From the NCBI GenBank assembly GCA_005116835.1, contig SWDM01000013.1:1-64000 (forward strand): a stretch of 64,000 nucleotides of DNA, written 5' to 3'. This stretch comes from Nitrospira sp. Lineage in GTDB: Bacteria > Nitrospirota > Nitrospiria > Nitrospirales > Nitrospiraceae. The position numbers were made by a program, and so were the translations under genes. Each line of letters opens with the position of its first letter. The first letter of the stretch is position 1. The notes below the pieces were generated by a model that saw only the letters and a program-made list of their open reading frames with translations, ran no database searches and was not told the DNA's origin. Of this stretch, positions 54,122 through 63,027 are shown in pieces.

Positions 54122-54274
54122 TTAGAACAGGGTGTAAATGAATGGCGCGACCGCCGATCCTTGCGTCAGGACAATCAAACTTCCAAGAAGCACCAACACC
54201 GTAATAATGGGAAGGAGCCAAAATTTCTTCCGTTCCTTCATGAAGCCCCAGAGTTCCATCACAAATCCACCCAT
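54122..54274 (-). CDS. small membrane protein, DUF5989 family
   Basis: The 50-residue protein starts MGGFVMELWGFMKERKKFW and ends TQGSAVAPFIYTLF around one membrane helix. This is the DUF5989 pattern, a small protein that commonly follows SxtJ-like and carbamoyltransferase genes. The ATG at 54274 is set by a strong GGAAGGAGG seven to twelve bases upstream; the longer open frame to 54505 has no support. Its function is unknown. It may be a subunit or stabiliser of the membrane-bound carbamoylation complex. Confidence 0.87.
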   Translation of the reverse strand: MGGFVMELWGFMKERKKFWLLPIITVLVLLGSLIVLTQGSAVAPFIYTLF

Positions 54275-54300
54275 GGCACACCTCCTTCCACTGGTTATGG

Positions 54301-54696
54301 TCAATATTGATATTTCATATGGGAACGGGGGCGCGGAGATCGAACCACCCGGTAGGTCGTACTCGACTCGGCAAATGCCTGCCGCATCGAATTCTTCCCC
54401 AACAAACGAAAGATGATGCCTATCGGCGTCACGATGCCATAAAACACGATGCTGAGAAGAATCCGCGTATTGATCCATCCCAGAATATGTCCGACCCACA
54501 TCCACCCTTTTTGGATCGGCGCTAAAACCTGGGGCAGAATGGCGCCCAATACGATGAGAATCGTACCGAGGCCGACCGCCCAGATCCGAAACGGCTCGCC
54601 CCGAAAGACGAGTGGCCAGAAGCCGATCACGGTGAAGACCGAGCCGACCAATAGCCCAAACTGACGAAGCTCTTTCCTTGTGGCTGCTTGTTCCAT
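54301..54696 (-). CDS. SxtJ-family membrane protein
   Basis: The 131-residue protein starts MEQAATRKELRQFGLLVGSV and has about three membrane segments (residues ~12-30, 38-60, 70-95), then a basic cytoplasmic tail. It sits between carbamoyltransferase and the DUF5989 gene, the usual order for SxtJ. The family name comes from saxitoxin clusters, and the function is not known. The conserved trio suggests a membrane complex for carbamoylating the glycan. Confidence 0.85.
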   Translation of the reverse strand: MEQAATRKELRQFGLLVGSVFTVIGFWPLVFRGEPFRIWAVGLGTILIVLGAILPQVLAPIQKGWMWVGHILGWINTRILLSIVFYGIVTPIGIIFRLLGKNSMRQAFAESSTTYRVVRSPRPRSHMKYQY

Positions 54697-54717
54697 TGTC
54701 TCAATCCCCCTGTTCAG

Positions 54718-56562
54718 CTAATCGAGTTCGAATTCTTTCTTCCAATCGGAATCCCCTTCCAGGGGCTTCTGATCTTCTTTCCGCAGCACATAATTTTCGA
54801 TCACCAAGACATCCATCTCCGTCCGCATGAAGCAGCGATAGGCATCTTCAGGCGTACATACAATCGGCTCGCCACGCACGTTAAACGACGTGTTCACACA
54901 GGTGGCATAGCCTGTCTTCGCCTCAAACGCCTTGAGCAAGTGGTAGTAGCGAGGGTTCGTCTCCTCATGAACCGTCTGGACTCTGGCCGAGTAATCAATG
55001 TGCGTCACGGACGGAATATCCGAACGCGGCACATTGAGGAGATCGATGCCCCAGAGCTCCTTCTTCCCTGACTCGATGGGCAATCGTCGCTTCGCAAGCA
55101 CGGGCGCTACGAGCAGCATGTAGGGACTATCGCAGTCCATCTGGAAATAGTCCGACACCCGTTCTCTCAACACAGACGGGGCAAAGGGTCTAAACGACTC
55201 CCGATACTTGATCTTGAGGTTCAACACGGATTGCATTTTCGTGTTGCGCGCATCTCCGAGAATACTGCGCCCACCCAGCGAGCGTGGCCCAAACTCCATC
55301 CGGCCTTGATGCCAGCCCACGACTTTTCCCGCTGCCAGTTCGTCGGCTACCCGCCCATACAATTCCGGCTCCTCGATCCGTTGATAGACCGCTCCGATCT
55401 TCTTCAGCCTGGCTTCGACCTCTTCATTGCTGAATGCCGGTCCCAGGTAGCTCCCCTTCATCTTGTCGTGGACATTGTCCGAGTGTCTGGGCTGATTCTC
55501 ATACTGGTGCCACACGCTCAGGGCCGCTCCCACAGCGCCGCCGGCATCGCCTGCCGCAGGCTGAATCCAAATCCCTTTAAACGGGCCCTCGCGGAGTACC
55601 CGGCCGTTGCCTACGCAATTGAGCGCCACCCCGCCGGCCAAACAGAGATACTCCACGCCGGTTTCCTGATGCATCGTGCGCGCCAGCCGCAGCATCACTT
55701 CCTCGGTCACCTCCTGAATCGAACGGGCCAAATCCATTTCTCGCTGCCCGAACTTCGATTCGGGTTTACGCGGAGGGCCGCCGAAGATGCCGTCAAACTT
55801 CCGGCTCGTCATGGTCAAGCCCGTGCAGTAATTGAAAAACTCCATGTTCATTCTGAAGGTGCCGTCCGGCTTGAGATCGATCAGGTGTTCGTAGATCGCC
55901 TTGACGTACTTCGGCTCTCCGTATGGAGCCAACCCCATGACTTTGTATTCCCCGGAATTGACTTTGAACCCCGTGTAATAGGTGAAGGCCGAATACAGCA
56001 GTCCGATCGAGTGCGGAAAGGGAATCTCCCAGAGCTGGGTCAGTGCATTGCCTTCCCCCAGCCACGCCGACGTCGTCGCCCACTCACCGACCCCATCCAT
56101 GCAGAGCACGCCCGCCCGCTCGTAGGGAGAAGCGAAAAAGGCCGATGCGGCATGGGACTCATGATGTTCGCCGAACAGAAACTCCGGCAAATCCGATTTG
56201 CTGAGGCCGTTCGAGCAGGCCAACACTTCCTTTTGCAGCAAGGTCCGCAGCAGAAGTTTCTCTTTCAACCACACAGGCATCGCGGCCAGGAACGACTGAA
56301 TCCCTTTGGGCGCGAAGTCCACATACGTTTCCAATAACCGCTCAAATTTGATCAGCGGCTTGTCGTAAAACACGACATATTTCAAATCCTTGATGCCGAT
56401 CCCTGCCTGGGCCAGACAATATTCCACCGCGCGCCGAGGAAATCCCGGATCGTGCTTCTTGCGGGTAAACCGCTCTTCTTGGGCCGCCGCCACAATCTCG
56501 CCGTCGTGGATCAGACAAGCGGCACTGTCGTGGTAGTATGCAGAAATGCCGAGGATATACAT
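54718..56562 (-). CDS. carbamoyltransferase (NodU/CmcH type)
   Basis: O-carbamoyltransferases use carbamoyl phosphate and ATP to put a carbamoyl group on a hydroxyl. The 614-residue protein has MYILGISAYYHDSAACLI, VAAAQEERFTRKKHDPGF, GEHHESHAASAFFASP with catalytic His residues, a Kae1-like carbamoyl-AMP domain (CLAGGVALNCVGNGRV), and a C-terminal YrdC-like domain with GPRSLGGRSILGD and CVNTSFNVRGEPIV. ATG 56562 is preceded by GGAGG; an earlier in-frame GTG/ATG stretch to 56637 is not supported. It is the first of the carbamoylation trio and follows an upstream leader with an ops-like site. Confidence 0.93.
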   Translation of the reverse strand: MYILGISAYYHDSAACLIHDGEIVAAAQEERFTRKKHDPGFPRRAVEYCLAQAGIGIKDLKYVVFYDKPLIKFERLLETYVDFAPKGIQSFLAAMPVWLKEKLLLRTLLQKEVLACSNGLSKSDLPEFLFGEHHESHAASAFFASPYERAGVLCMDGVGEWATTSAWLGEGNALTQLWEIPFPHSIGLLYSAFTYYTGFKVNSGEYKVMGLAPYGEPKYVKAIYEHLIDLKPDGTFRMNMEFFNYCTGLTMTSRKFDGIFGGPPRKPESKFGQREMDLARSIQEVTEEVMLRLARTMHQETGVEYLCLAGGVALNCVGNGRVLREGPFKGIWIQPAAGDAGGAVGAALSVWHQYENQPRHSDNVHDKMKGSYLGPAFSNEEVEARLKKIGAVYQRIEEPELYGRVADELAAGKVVGWHQGRMEFGPRSLGGRSILGDARNTKMQSVLNLKIKYRESFRPFAPSVLRERVSDYFQMDCDSPYMLLVAPVLAKRRLPIESGKKELWGIDLLNVPRSDIPSVTHIDYSARVQTVHEETNPRYYHLLKAFEAKTGYATCVNTSFNVRGEPIVCTPEDAYRCFMRTEMDVLVIENYVLRKEDQKPLEGDSDWKKEFELD

Positions 56563-56581
56563 GCACTCACCTCCTAGCTGA

Positions 56582-56593
56582 CAAGCTGCCGCC
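56582..56593 (-). promoter_or_regulatory. ops-like element in leader between the NusG-like and carbamoyltransferase genes
   Basis: On the minus strand the bases read GGCGGCAGCTTG. The E. coli RfaH recruitment site ops is GGCGGTAGCGTG, so 10 of 12 positions agree. It lies ~20 bases before the carbamoyltransferase start, just downstream of the antiterminator gene in transcription order, in a 180-base non-coding leader that also has a 6-bp hairpin at 56638-56654. The element may recruit the locus's own factor; one match of this length can be chance. Confidence 0.25.
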
Positions 56594-56741
56594 ATTCCGG
56601 CGACATATGCCGGTTTTACTCTCTGATTACGAAACAAGTTGCCACACCGGCAACGTCAAGAACGGCACGACCACGCACGGAGCCGGACTCTTGCCCAGGA
56701 TCACACGCTCCCTACCGAGAACCCATCCGTCATCGAGAGAT

Positions 56742-57320
56742 TCACATATTTGCAACAAGCTGAGATTCAAGGATCACTCGCGCCTGGAATGAAATGGCCT
56801 TCAGGAGCAGCACAGCCCTGCTGGTTCCATCCAGTTTCTTTTGGAAGACCGCTTCCAATCCGCACAATGGGCCATCCTGTATTCGCACCGCTTGCCCGGA
56901 GGAAAATCGGTTCTCAGAGAATTCAATGGCTCCACTGATGGCGTGGCCGCGAATGGCTTGAATGATCGACTCATCCACCACAGAAGGACCGTGGCCGAAT
57001 GCCACAACATTATTGACCCCCTGGGCATATGCCACCGCACGGAACTGACTCGACGCATCGAACTTCGCGAACAGATAACCCGGAAACAACGGCGAGGTCG
57101 TCACGCCGGACTTTCCTCGAAGCGCTTTTCGCTCCCTGATCATCGGAAGAAAGACTTCTATGCCCAAACGGTCAAGGCTGGCGCAGGCAGTGGCTTCAGA
57201 GCGTATTTTCGTGCTCACCACGTACCAGCACTTCCTATCCCAATTCGGCTCGCCCAAAGTGTTGGCTACCGCGCTCTTGGAGTCGAAATGGACGACCGTG
57301 CTCTTTTTACACAGTTGCAT
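56742..57320 (-). CDS. NusG-family transcription antiterminator (RfaH/LoaP/UpxY-like)
   Basis: The product has 192 residues. The NGN domain spans residues ~30-120: KCWYVVSTKIRSEATACASL, GIEVFLPMIRERKALRGKSG, LFPGYLFAKFDASSQFRAV and GVNNVVAFGHGPSVVDE. The C-terminal KOW domain reads FSSGQAVRIQDGPLCGLEA. It is a NusG paralogue of the kind encoded inside long polysaccharide operons, where it lets RNA polymerase pass terminators. ATG 57320 with AGGGGA before it overlaps the deacetylase gene by 14 bases; the frame extends to 57386. It is the sixth gene of the block, so it would be made before the remaining ~43 kb is transcribed. Confidence 0.9.
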   Translation of the reverse strand: MQLCKKSTVVHFDSKSAVANTLGEPNWDRKCWYVVSTKIRSEATACASLDRLGIEVFLPMIRERKALRGKSGVTTSPLFPGYLFAKFDASSQFRAVAYAQGVNNVVAFGHGPSVVDESIIQAIRGHAISGAIEFSENRFSSGQAVRIQDGPLCGLEAVFQKKLDGTSRAVLLLKAISFQARVILESQLVANM

Positions 57321-58194
57321 GTGAACGGTCCCCCTGTTTTTCAAAGATATACCGAACATGCTGGACCACCTGGTTGATGGGGGCAAAGGAGAAATCCCTA
57401 AGCAGCCATCTTAGACGCTGTTCCGTCTTGCTGAGATTCAGATAGTGACGAACCTTCGAGAGCAGCGGCCCCTCCATGCGCGGCTGTTCGGGATCGAGTT
57501 CCCAAGGATGGAGATACATGACCAGTTGCGATCCTTGACGCTCAAGGCTCCTCAGAAACATTTTTGAAACTGCATAGGGCAACAGGCGAAAATATCCGCC
57601 GCCTGCGACAGGCAACTGGAGTCCACAGGCATTCATCGTTGACGGAGACACCTCCCAGATCGTTCCGACCTCGGTCTCGATCAAATAGGCTCCAGCCCCG
57701 GCTACACCGGTCTCGGTGGCGCCTCGGAACCGGTTATAGATACTCGAATCGTACCGGTACCCCTCTTCAATCAAGACGGGAATGGCCCATGGCGTCCGAG
57801 ACGAGATCGAGAAACTCGGTGCCCGGTATCCCGCAACCGGCTTGCCGATCAAATCTTCCAATATCCGTTTCGACCGCCTGACATCCTGCCGAAATTCAGT
57901 CGGAGTCTGTGTATGCACAAGTTCGTGGCCATACCCATGCGACGCAATCTCATGACCCTGTTGCGCCAGACGTTTCACCAACTCCGGGTGCCGTTCTGCA
58001 ACCCACCCAAGGACGAAAAATGTAGCCTTAGTCGAATGCTCCGACAGCAATTCGGTAATTTTCATGGAATTATTCTCGACTCGGCTCGCCAACCCATTCC
58101 ACTCGCGTCTTCTCGCGACCGACCAGAAAGCCGCAACCTGAAAATGCTCCTCGACGTCGAACGAGAGCATGTGCATCGGTTTTCCAGCAGTCAT
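57307..58194 (-). CDS. polysaccharide deacetylase with DUF3473 tail (XrtA-associated type)
   Basis: The ~295-residue protein opens MHMLSFDVEEHFQVAAFW with the metal-binding Asp, then EHSTKATFFVLGWVAERHPE, HEIASHGYGHELVHTQTP (metal His) and AGYRAPSFSISSRTPWAI. The C-terminal part (FRLLPYAVSKMFLRSLERQG, MYLHPWELDPEQPRM) is DUF3473. This is the deacetylase seen in XrtA/PEP-CTERM exopolysaccharide loci. Start ATG 58194 lies 14 bases after the sugar transferase stop. The last bases overlap the antiterminator gene. Confidence 0.9.
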   Translation of the reverse strand: MTAGKPMHMLSFDVEEHFQVAAFWSVARRREWNGLASRVENNSMKITELLSEHSTKATFFVLGWVAERHPELVKRLAQQGHEIASHGYGHELVHTQTPTEFRQDVRRSKRILEDLIGKPVAGYRAPSFSISSRTPWAIPVLIEEGYRYDSSIYNRFRGATETGVAGAGAYLIETEVGTIWEVSPSTMNACGLQLPVAGGGYFRLLPYAVSKMFLRSLERQGSQLVMYLHPWELDPEQPRMEGPLLSKVRHYLNLSKTEQRLRWLLRDFSFAPINQVVQHVRYIFEKQGDRSHATV

Positions 58195-58208
58195 TTCAGT
58201 CGAATGCC

Positions 58209-59288
58209 TCAATGTGCACCTTCCCCGATCAGTACGACCCGAATCGTCTTCACCAGAACCTTGAGGTCGAGCAAGAGTGAGAAGTTCTTCACATAAAACA
58301 GATCGTATTGGAGCTTGACGTGCGCATCCTCTGCTGATGCCCCATAGCGAAACTTTACTTGAGCCCACCCGGTGATGCCTGGACGCACCGTATGCCGGAT
58401 GTCGTAATAGGGAATCGTCGACCGCAATTCCTGCACAAAGACCGGTCGCTCAGGACGAGGTCCGACAAGGCTCATGTCCCCTCGAAGCACATTCACTAAC
58501 TGGGGAATTTCATCGAAGCGAGTTTTCCTCAACCACCACCCCACGCGGGAAATCCGTGGGTCGTTCGCTTGCGCCCACCGAGGCCCTGCCTTTTCTGCGT
58601 CTTGCTGCATCGAGCGGAACTTCCAGATCGAAAAGAGCCGACCGCGTAAGCCGACACGGATCTGCTTGAACAATACCGGTCCCGGCGAATCCAATCGTAT
58701 GAGCGCCGCAATGAGACCAAAGAGAGGAAGCAGCGCCACCAACCCCACGGCAGACACCGTCATATCGAAGAGTCTCTTGGCCATCGCCGACACCAGCCCC
58801 CGACGAAACCCGGTTGAAAAAATCAATGCACTGGGACGAAGCGAATCGATCAAGAGGCGCCCCGATGCTGTTTCGAAGAGATGGTGGCCGTCAACGATGT
58901 CCACTCCTACCGCCTTGAAATCAAGCAGCGCTTGAACCGGCATCACCGAACGATGATCCGCCAGGCAGATGGCGATCGTATCCACCCGATGCTGCTTGAC
59001 CACCTGAGCCAATTGATCGTACGTTCCGATGATTCCTCGCTGTTCGACAAGCCGTTCCTCTAGCTCCTCGGCTGCCCCGTCCAGAAATCCGACGACATGA
59101 AGCATCAACCAAGGCTTCGACCGGATGACCTGGCATAAATCAAAAGCCAGCTGCCCAGTTCCAAGAATGAGCAGTTGCTTCTTGAGGGCCGGCATCCGCC
59201 ATGACTCCTGCTCATAGTCGAACAAGATGCTTGGCGCCAGCACAGATTCCCTGCGAAACTGGTTATGCGTGATTTCTGACGTCTTCAT
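58209..59288 (-). CDS. initiating sugar transferase (undecaprenyl-phosphate hexose-1-P type)
   Basis: The ~360-residue protein starts the glycan by moving a sugar-1-phosphate to undecaprenyl phosphate. The N-terminal half is a Rossmann-like domain (LLILGTGQLAFDLCQV), then one membrane helix (near residue 173-195). The catalytic bacterial sugar transferase domain contains FKQIRVGLRGRLFSIWKFRS, TRFDEIPQLVNVLRGDMSLV, GPRPERPVFVQEL and TGWAQVKFRYG. The usual four N-terminal membrane spans of WcaJ are absent. ATG 59288 overlaps the kinase gene's end by 26 bases, with no strong ribosome-binding site. Confidence 0.9.
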   Translation of the reverse strand: MKTSEITHNQFRRESVLAPSILFDYEQESWRMPALKKQLLILGTGQLAFDLCQVIRSKPWLMLHVVGFLDGAAEELEERLVEQRGIIGTYDQLAQVVKQHRVDTIAICLADHRSVMPVQALLDFKAVGVDIVDGHHLFETASGRLLIDSLRPSALIFSTGFRRGLVSAMAKRLFDMTVSAVGLVALLPLFGLIAALIRLDSPGPVLFKQIRVGLRGRLFSIWKFRSMQQDAEKAGPRWAQANDPRISRVGWWLRKTRFDEIPQLVNVLRGDMSLVGPRPERPVFVQELRSTIPYYDIRHTVRPGITGWAQVKFRYGASAEDAHVKLQYDLFYVKNFSLLLDLKVLVKTIRVVLIGEGAH

Positions 59289-61638
59289 TTGTATAAGCGG
59301 CTGCATACATAAGATACGGCGCATACTCCATTTCCACCTGCGTCAACACGATGCCCGCAACCTCGGTCGATTCACCAAGCGTGTCTAATGCCTTTTTCGC
59401 AATGTCCTGGCCGGTTCTTCCTGCGCGAACGATGAAGACTGTCATGTCGGCCAAACCGCTGAGGGCATTCACGTCTGCCAACGGAAGAACCGGAGGCGCA
59501 TCCAGGATCACATGGTCATAACGCGCCCTCAGATCGGGCAAGATGTTCTTGACATACTGGATGCCGGAAAGGCCGGCGGGCCTGACCTTGGGAGATCCAA
59601 CGGGCAAGATCCATAGCGGTACGCCACCGTCGTACTGATGGAGACAATTCTCGAGAATCTCTCCTCCGTGCAGCACATCGCCGATGCCGGGCCCTGAGGG
59701 AACTCCCATATAGTCGTGCACCATCGGGCGTTTAAAGTCGCAATCGATCAGCAAGGTAGACTTATTCAGATCATGGGCAAGAATGTAGGCAAGGTTCACC
59801 GCTGTCGTTGTTTTCCCTTCGCCCATCACGCTACTGGTCACCAATGTGACCGCATTTCTTTTCTCCGACGTCATGATGACCAGACGTGTCGCGGCGACAC
59901 GATATTGTTCAGCCATCAGCGAGGCCGGCACCCACTTGGTGATCAAGTGGAATTTGGGGGGCAAACTTTGCGCAGCGCCGATGTAGCCATTGCTACCGAC
60001 CTTCCCATTGGTTCCCATCTTTTGCCCGCCACGATAGGAAGGCGCGCCCACGGGCAGCCTCGCCGGCATGCCGGGCCCGTTCAATAAGGCAAGCGACGTC
60101 CCAATGCCGACCCCGCTTGTCACACTTGAAAATGCAGGGATGGACGCGATGACCGGTAAGCCGAGATACTTCTCGACTTCTTCCGGACGCCGGAACCCTG
60201 TTTTCATAAACTCAACTCCAATGGCCGACCCAAACCCCAAGAGACAACCGACCAAAAGACCGCCGAGCAAGAAATGCATTTGGTTCGGAGGCTCAGGCCA
60301 ACCGGGCAGAGTGGCCGCCTCGATAATTCGGTACTGCTCACCGAATTGCTGATTCTCGTAATTCGACAAAATTCTGGCATTGGTGCGTTTGTCGAGCAGG
60401 GACTGATAGGCTCGCTGCATGTTCTCGTGGTCCCTGAGCAACACCGCCAGTTTCTGCTCCCTCGCGGGTATACGTTCGATGCGCGCCTCTATTTCCTGGA
60501 TCTGCCGAATGTCGTGGGTCTGCCGTTCCTTGAGGGCGGCGATCTCTCTCTTCGTGTCGCTGCGCTCGATCATCAACTCGCGCAAGTACGGATCGGTCGG
60601 CTTGCGGGCGACTCCGACGCCATCATCGGCCTTCCCCGCTACAGGCTCATTCGCGCCGGACTGATTTCCATCCGCTTGCATCATTGACTCCAGTTGGCGA
60701 ATCTCTTGCTTGGTTTGGATCACGTCAGGATAACTGTCCTTGTACGTTCCCAAAAGTTCTTGCAACTTCTGTTTCAACTCACGCAGTTTGACGATCTGAG
60801 GATCGATCGGCCGGTTGTTTCCCGTTCTCCGATCCCGCTCGGTCATGGCCGCCCCATTCTGAGCATTGTCAGAAAATTCCCTGATCGATTTTTCCAACGC
60901 ATTCAAACGATCTCCCGACCTATTCAACGATTCAGTGGTATTCGTAAGATCAGTCTGTAATCGCTCGAGGGTGCGAAGATTGGCATCCATCTGCTGCGGC
61001 AGCTCACCCATATAGGCTCTCTTGAAATCGGAAATCGCACGTTCCTTGGACTCAAGGTCGCCCTTCACCCGCTCAAGCTCGACCGAAAGAAATTCCGTAG
61101 TCGTCTCCACCACGCCTTCCCGACGCGTCAAATTGTCTTCTTGCAACTGCACCGCTAACGCTGCCGCCACTGCTTGAGCCATATGGGGATCCGTATGGGT
61201 GAACGATATTGCGACACCGACACCGACGCCTCCGTCCCGTTCTTTCGGTTTTCCGACCACAATGGCTTTGCGCAGTCGTTTCATCAGCTGATCAGGAGAT
61301 TGTCCTTGAGCTCCGGCATCGGAATAGGGCTTCAGCGTATCGAGGACCGGCATGAGAATGGACTTGTTCGTGAGCCCCAGCGAGACCTGCTGCATAATGA
61401 TGGCCGCGGGATCGTCGTTGTACCTTCCCTCCTGGCTTGGCGATAACCCTTTCACATACTCCTTGGCGATCCTCGGACTGTCGATCGTCACCACAACCGT
61501 GGCCTTGAACAGCTTCGTGGAGAATGTCCAGGCCGCGCCGGCCAACGCCACACAAACGACGACGCTGGCAAGGATCCACCACTTTCTCTTGAGCACGATC
61601 TGCAGCAGATCGTGGGGAGTGATCGCTTGAATACTCAT
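59263..61638 (-). CDS. Wzc-like chain-length regulator with tyrosine autokinase domain
   Basis: The 791-residue protein has an N-terminal Wzz/GNVR membrane part: a membrane span near residue 17, a large periplasmic coiled-coil section (residues ~180-420) and a second span near 456. Then comes a cytoplasmic BY-kinase domain with Walker A SSVMGEGKTTTAVNLA (near 605), Walker A' LLIDCDFKRPMVHDYMG and Walker B VILDAPPVLPLAD. The tail has a few Tyr residues (YAPYLMYAAAYTNEDV). It should control polymer length and export with the two outer-membrane export proteins. LMW-PTPs usually reverse its phosphorylation, and the PTP fused at 27238 could do so. Confidence 0.93.
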   Translation of the reverse strand: MSIQAITPHDLLQIVLKRKWWILASVVVCVALAGAAWTFSTKLFKATVVVTIDSPRIAKEYVKGLSPSQEGRYNDDPAAIIMQQVSLGLTNKSILMPVLDTLKPYSDAGAQGQSPDQLMKRLRKAIVVGKPKERDGGVGVGVAISFTHTDPHMAQAVAAALAVQLQEDNLTRREGVVETTTEFLSVELERVKGDLESKERAISDFKRAYMGELPQQMDANLRTLERLQTDLTNTTESLNRSGDRLNALEKSIREFSDNAQNGAAMTERDRRTGNNRPIDPQIVKLRELKQKLQELLGTYKDSYPDVIQTKQEIRQLESMMQADGNQSGANEPVAGKADDGVGVARKPTDPYLRELMIERSDTKREIAALKERQTHDIRQIQEIEARIERIPAREQKLAVLLRDHENMQRAYQSLLDKRTNARILSNYENQQFGEQYRIIEAATLPGWPEPPNQMHFLLGGLLVGCLLGFGSAIGVEFMKTGFRRPEEVEKYLGLPVIASIPAFSSVTSGVGIGTSLALLNGPGMPARLPVGAPSYRGGQKMGTNGKVGSNGYIGAAQSLPPKFHLITKWVPASLMAEQYRVAATRLVIMTSEKRNAVTLVTSSVMGEGKTTTAVNLAYILAHDLNKSTLLIDCDFKRPMVHDYMGVPSGPGIGDVLHGGEILENCLHQYDGGVPLWILPVGSPKVRPAGLSGIQYVKNILPDLRARYDHVILDAPPVLPLADVNALSGLADMTVFIVRAGRTGQDIAKKALDTLGESTEVAGIVLTQVEMEYAPYLMYAAAYTNEDVRNHA

Positions 61639-61712
61639 AATGTGTACCCTGTGATATTAAGTGACACTGTCCTGTTTTACAGATCGGGCGTTCCCGGGTT
61701 TTATCGCCGCAC

Positions 61713-62312
61713 CTATGGCACCACAATCACATCCCCGATCCGTAGGAAGAAGTTTCCCGGATTGGCATTCCCCTTCAAAATGTCGTCATAGGGGACAGGA
61801 ATTTCGATCTGGTGTTTTCCACTTGGCCCATCTCCTCCTACGCGCAGCACTTTGATCTTGTTCTTCTTGGCATAGACCGTGAATCCTCCGGCGAGAGAGA
61901 TGCCCTGCATGACATTGGCGTAGGATTTCAACGAATACTTGCCTGGCTTTGCGACCTCGCCCAAGACATAGATGAAATAACTGTTGACCTCCTTGACCTG
62001 AACGAACACGATCGGGGAAGCCAGATATTCGGTGAGTCGGTCAGCGATGCGCTTCGCCAATAAATTGCCTGTCAGCCCGGTCGCCTGGATATCCCCTACC
62101 AGCGGCATCGAGATCATTCCATCCGGACGAACCACCACGTCGCGAGACAGATCCGAGTTTTTCCAGACGGTCACAGTCAGCACGTCCTCTGGGCCTAAGA
62201 GAAACTCAGCAGGCGCAACCATATCGACCTTGTAGTTGGTCTGCTCTGCCGCACAGCCAGTCATACCGCCCACCATGACCGCAACAAGACACCAGCTGAT
62301 TATGAGGCGCAT
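61713..62312 (-). CDS. polysaccharide export lipoprotein (Wza-like), copy 1
   Basis: The 199-residue precursor has a lipoprotein signal with lipobox MTGC near residue 18. It then has the Poly_export domain (LLGPEDVLTVTVWKNSDLSR, VVRPDGMISMPLVGDIQATG) and an SLBB domain (YFIYVLGEVAKPGKYSLKSY, SLAGGFTVYAKKNKIKVLR). ATG 62312 is preceded by AAGGGGG; the frame extends upstream to 62357 without support. It should form or help form the outer-membrane export pore. It is shorter than Wza. Confidence 0.9.
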   Translation of the reverse strand: MRLIISWCLVAVMVGGMTGCAAEQTNYKVDMVAPAEFLLGPEDVLTVTVWKNSDLSRDVVVRPDGMISMPLVGDIQATGLTGNLLAKRIADRLTEYLASPIVFVQVKEVNSYFIYVLGEVAKPGKYSLKSYANVMQGISLAGGFTVYAKKNKIKVLRVGGDGPSGKHQIEIPVPYDDILKGNANPGNFFLRIGDVIVVP

Positions 62313-62370
62313 CACATTCCCCCTTTGTAGTACGATTTGAGAATCATCGATCGCCATACCCTTGCTCCGT

Positions 62371-63027
62371 CTACCGGCTTGGCATCACCACCATCGACTC
62401 AGACGGCACGACGATGGTATCGCCTGGCTTCAACTCGATGTTCTGATCGGTCCCATCCCGCAAGACAATGTCGTCAAAACTGGCCTTGATTTTTATCAAG
62501 GGCTCTCCGTCCTTGGGGAAACGGAAAATGACGATCTTGTTTCTGGAAGCCACCGGCGTAAACCCGCTGGCCAGAGTCACGGCCTGAAGCAAGGTGGTCT
62601 TACTCTTCAACGGATAGCGGCCCGGCTTGGAGACTTCACCCAACACGAAAATGGCATAGCTATTGACCTCTTTCACGACAATCGAGACAGCGGGGTTTTC
62701 CACGTAGGCTTTCAAGCGATTGGAAATGGCCTCGGTCAACTGCACACTGGTGTGGCCGACTGCCGTCACATCGCCGATCAACGGCAAAGAGATCCTCCCG
62801 TCTGGCCGAACTTGCACTATTTTGGAAAGATCCGGACTTTTCCACACGGTGATTTCCAGCACATCTTCCGGTCCGATGAAGTAGTCCGTCGTCACGATAA
62901 GCGACGATTTCTCCATCGCCGGCTCATGGACCGGATTCATGACGGACGGCTTTGGATCTGCCAATGCCGTTGTCGCTGTCATGCCCACTATGGCGATGAT
63001 CGAACCGATACGCGTCATCATATTCAT
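62371..63027 (-). CDS. polysaccharide export protein (Wza-like), copy 2
   Basis: The 218-residue precursor has a signal peptide ending ALADP and no lipobox. Poly_export domain: YFIGPEDVLEITVWKSPDL, VRPDGRISLPLIGDVTAVG; SLBB domain: YAIFVLGEVSKPGRYPLKS and TLASGFTPVASRNKIVIFRF. It is a close paralogue of copy 1 (about half the residues agree by eye). The pair may form different parts of the periplasmic/outer-membrane conduit. ATG 63027 with GAGGG six bases upstream is the first start of the 49-kb block, so the block's main promoter probably lies between 63028 and about 63330. Confidence 0.9.
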   Translation of the reverse strand: MNMMTRIGSIIAIVGMTATTALADPKPSVMNPVHEPAMEKSSLIVTTDYFIGPEDVLEITVWKSPDLSKIVQVRPDGRISLPLIGDVTAVGHTSVQLTEAISNRLKAYVENPAVSIVVKEVNSYAIFVLGEVSKPGRYPLKSKTTLLQAVTLASGFTPVASRNKIVIFRFPKDGEPLIKIKASFDDIVLRDGTDQNIELKPGDTIVVPSESMVVMPSR

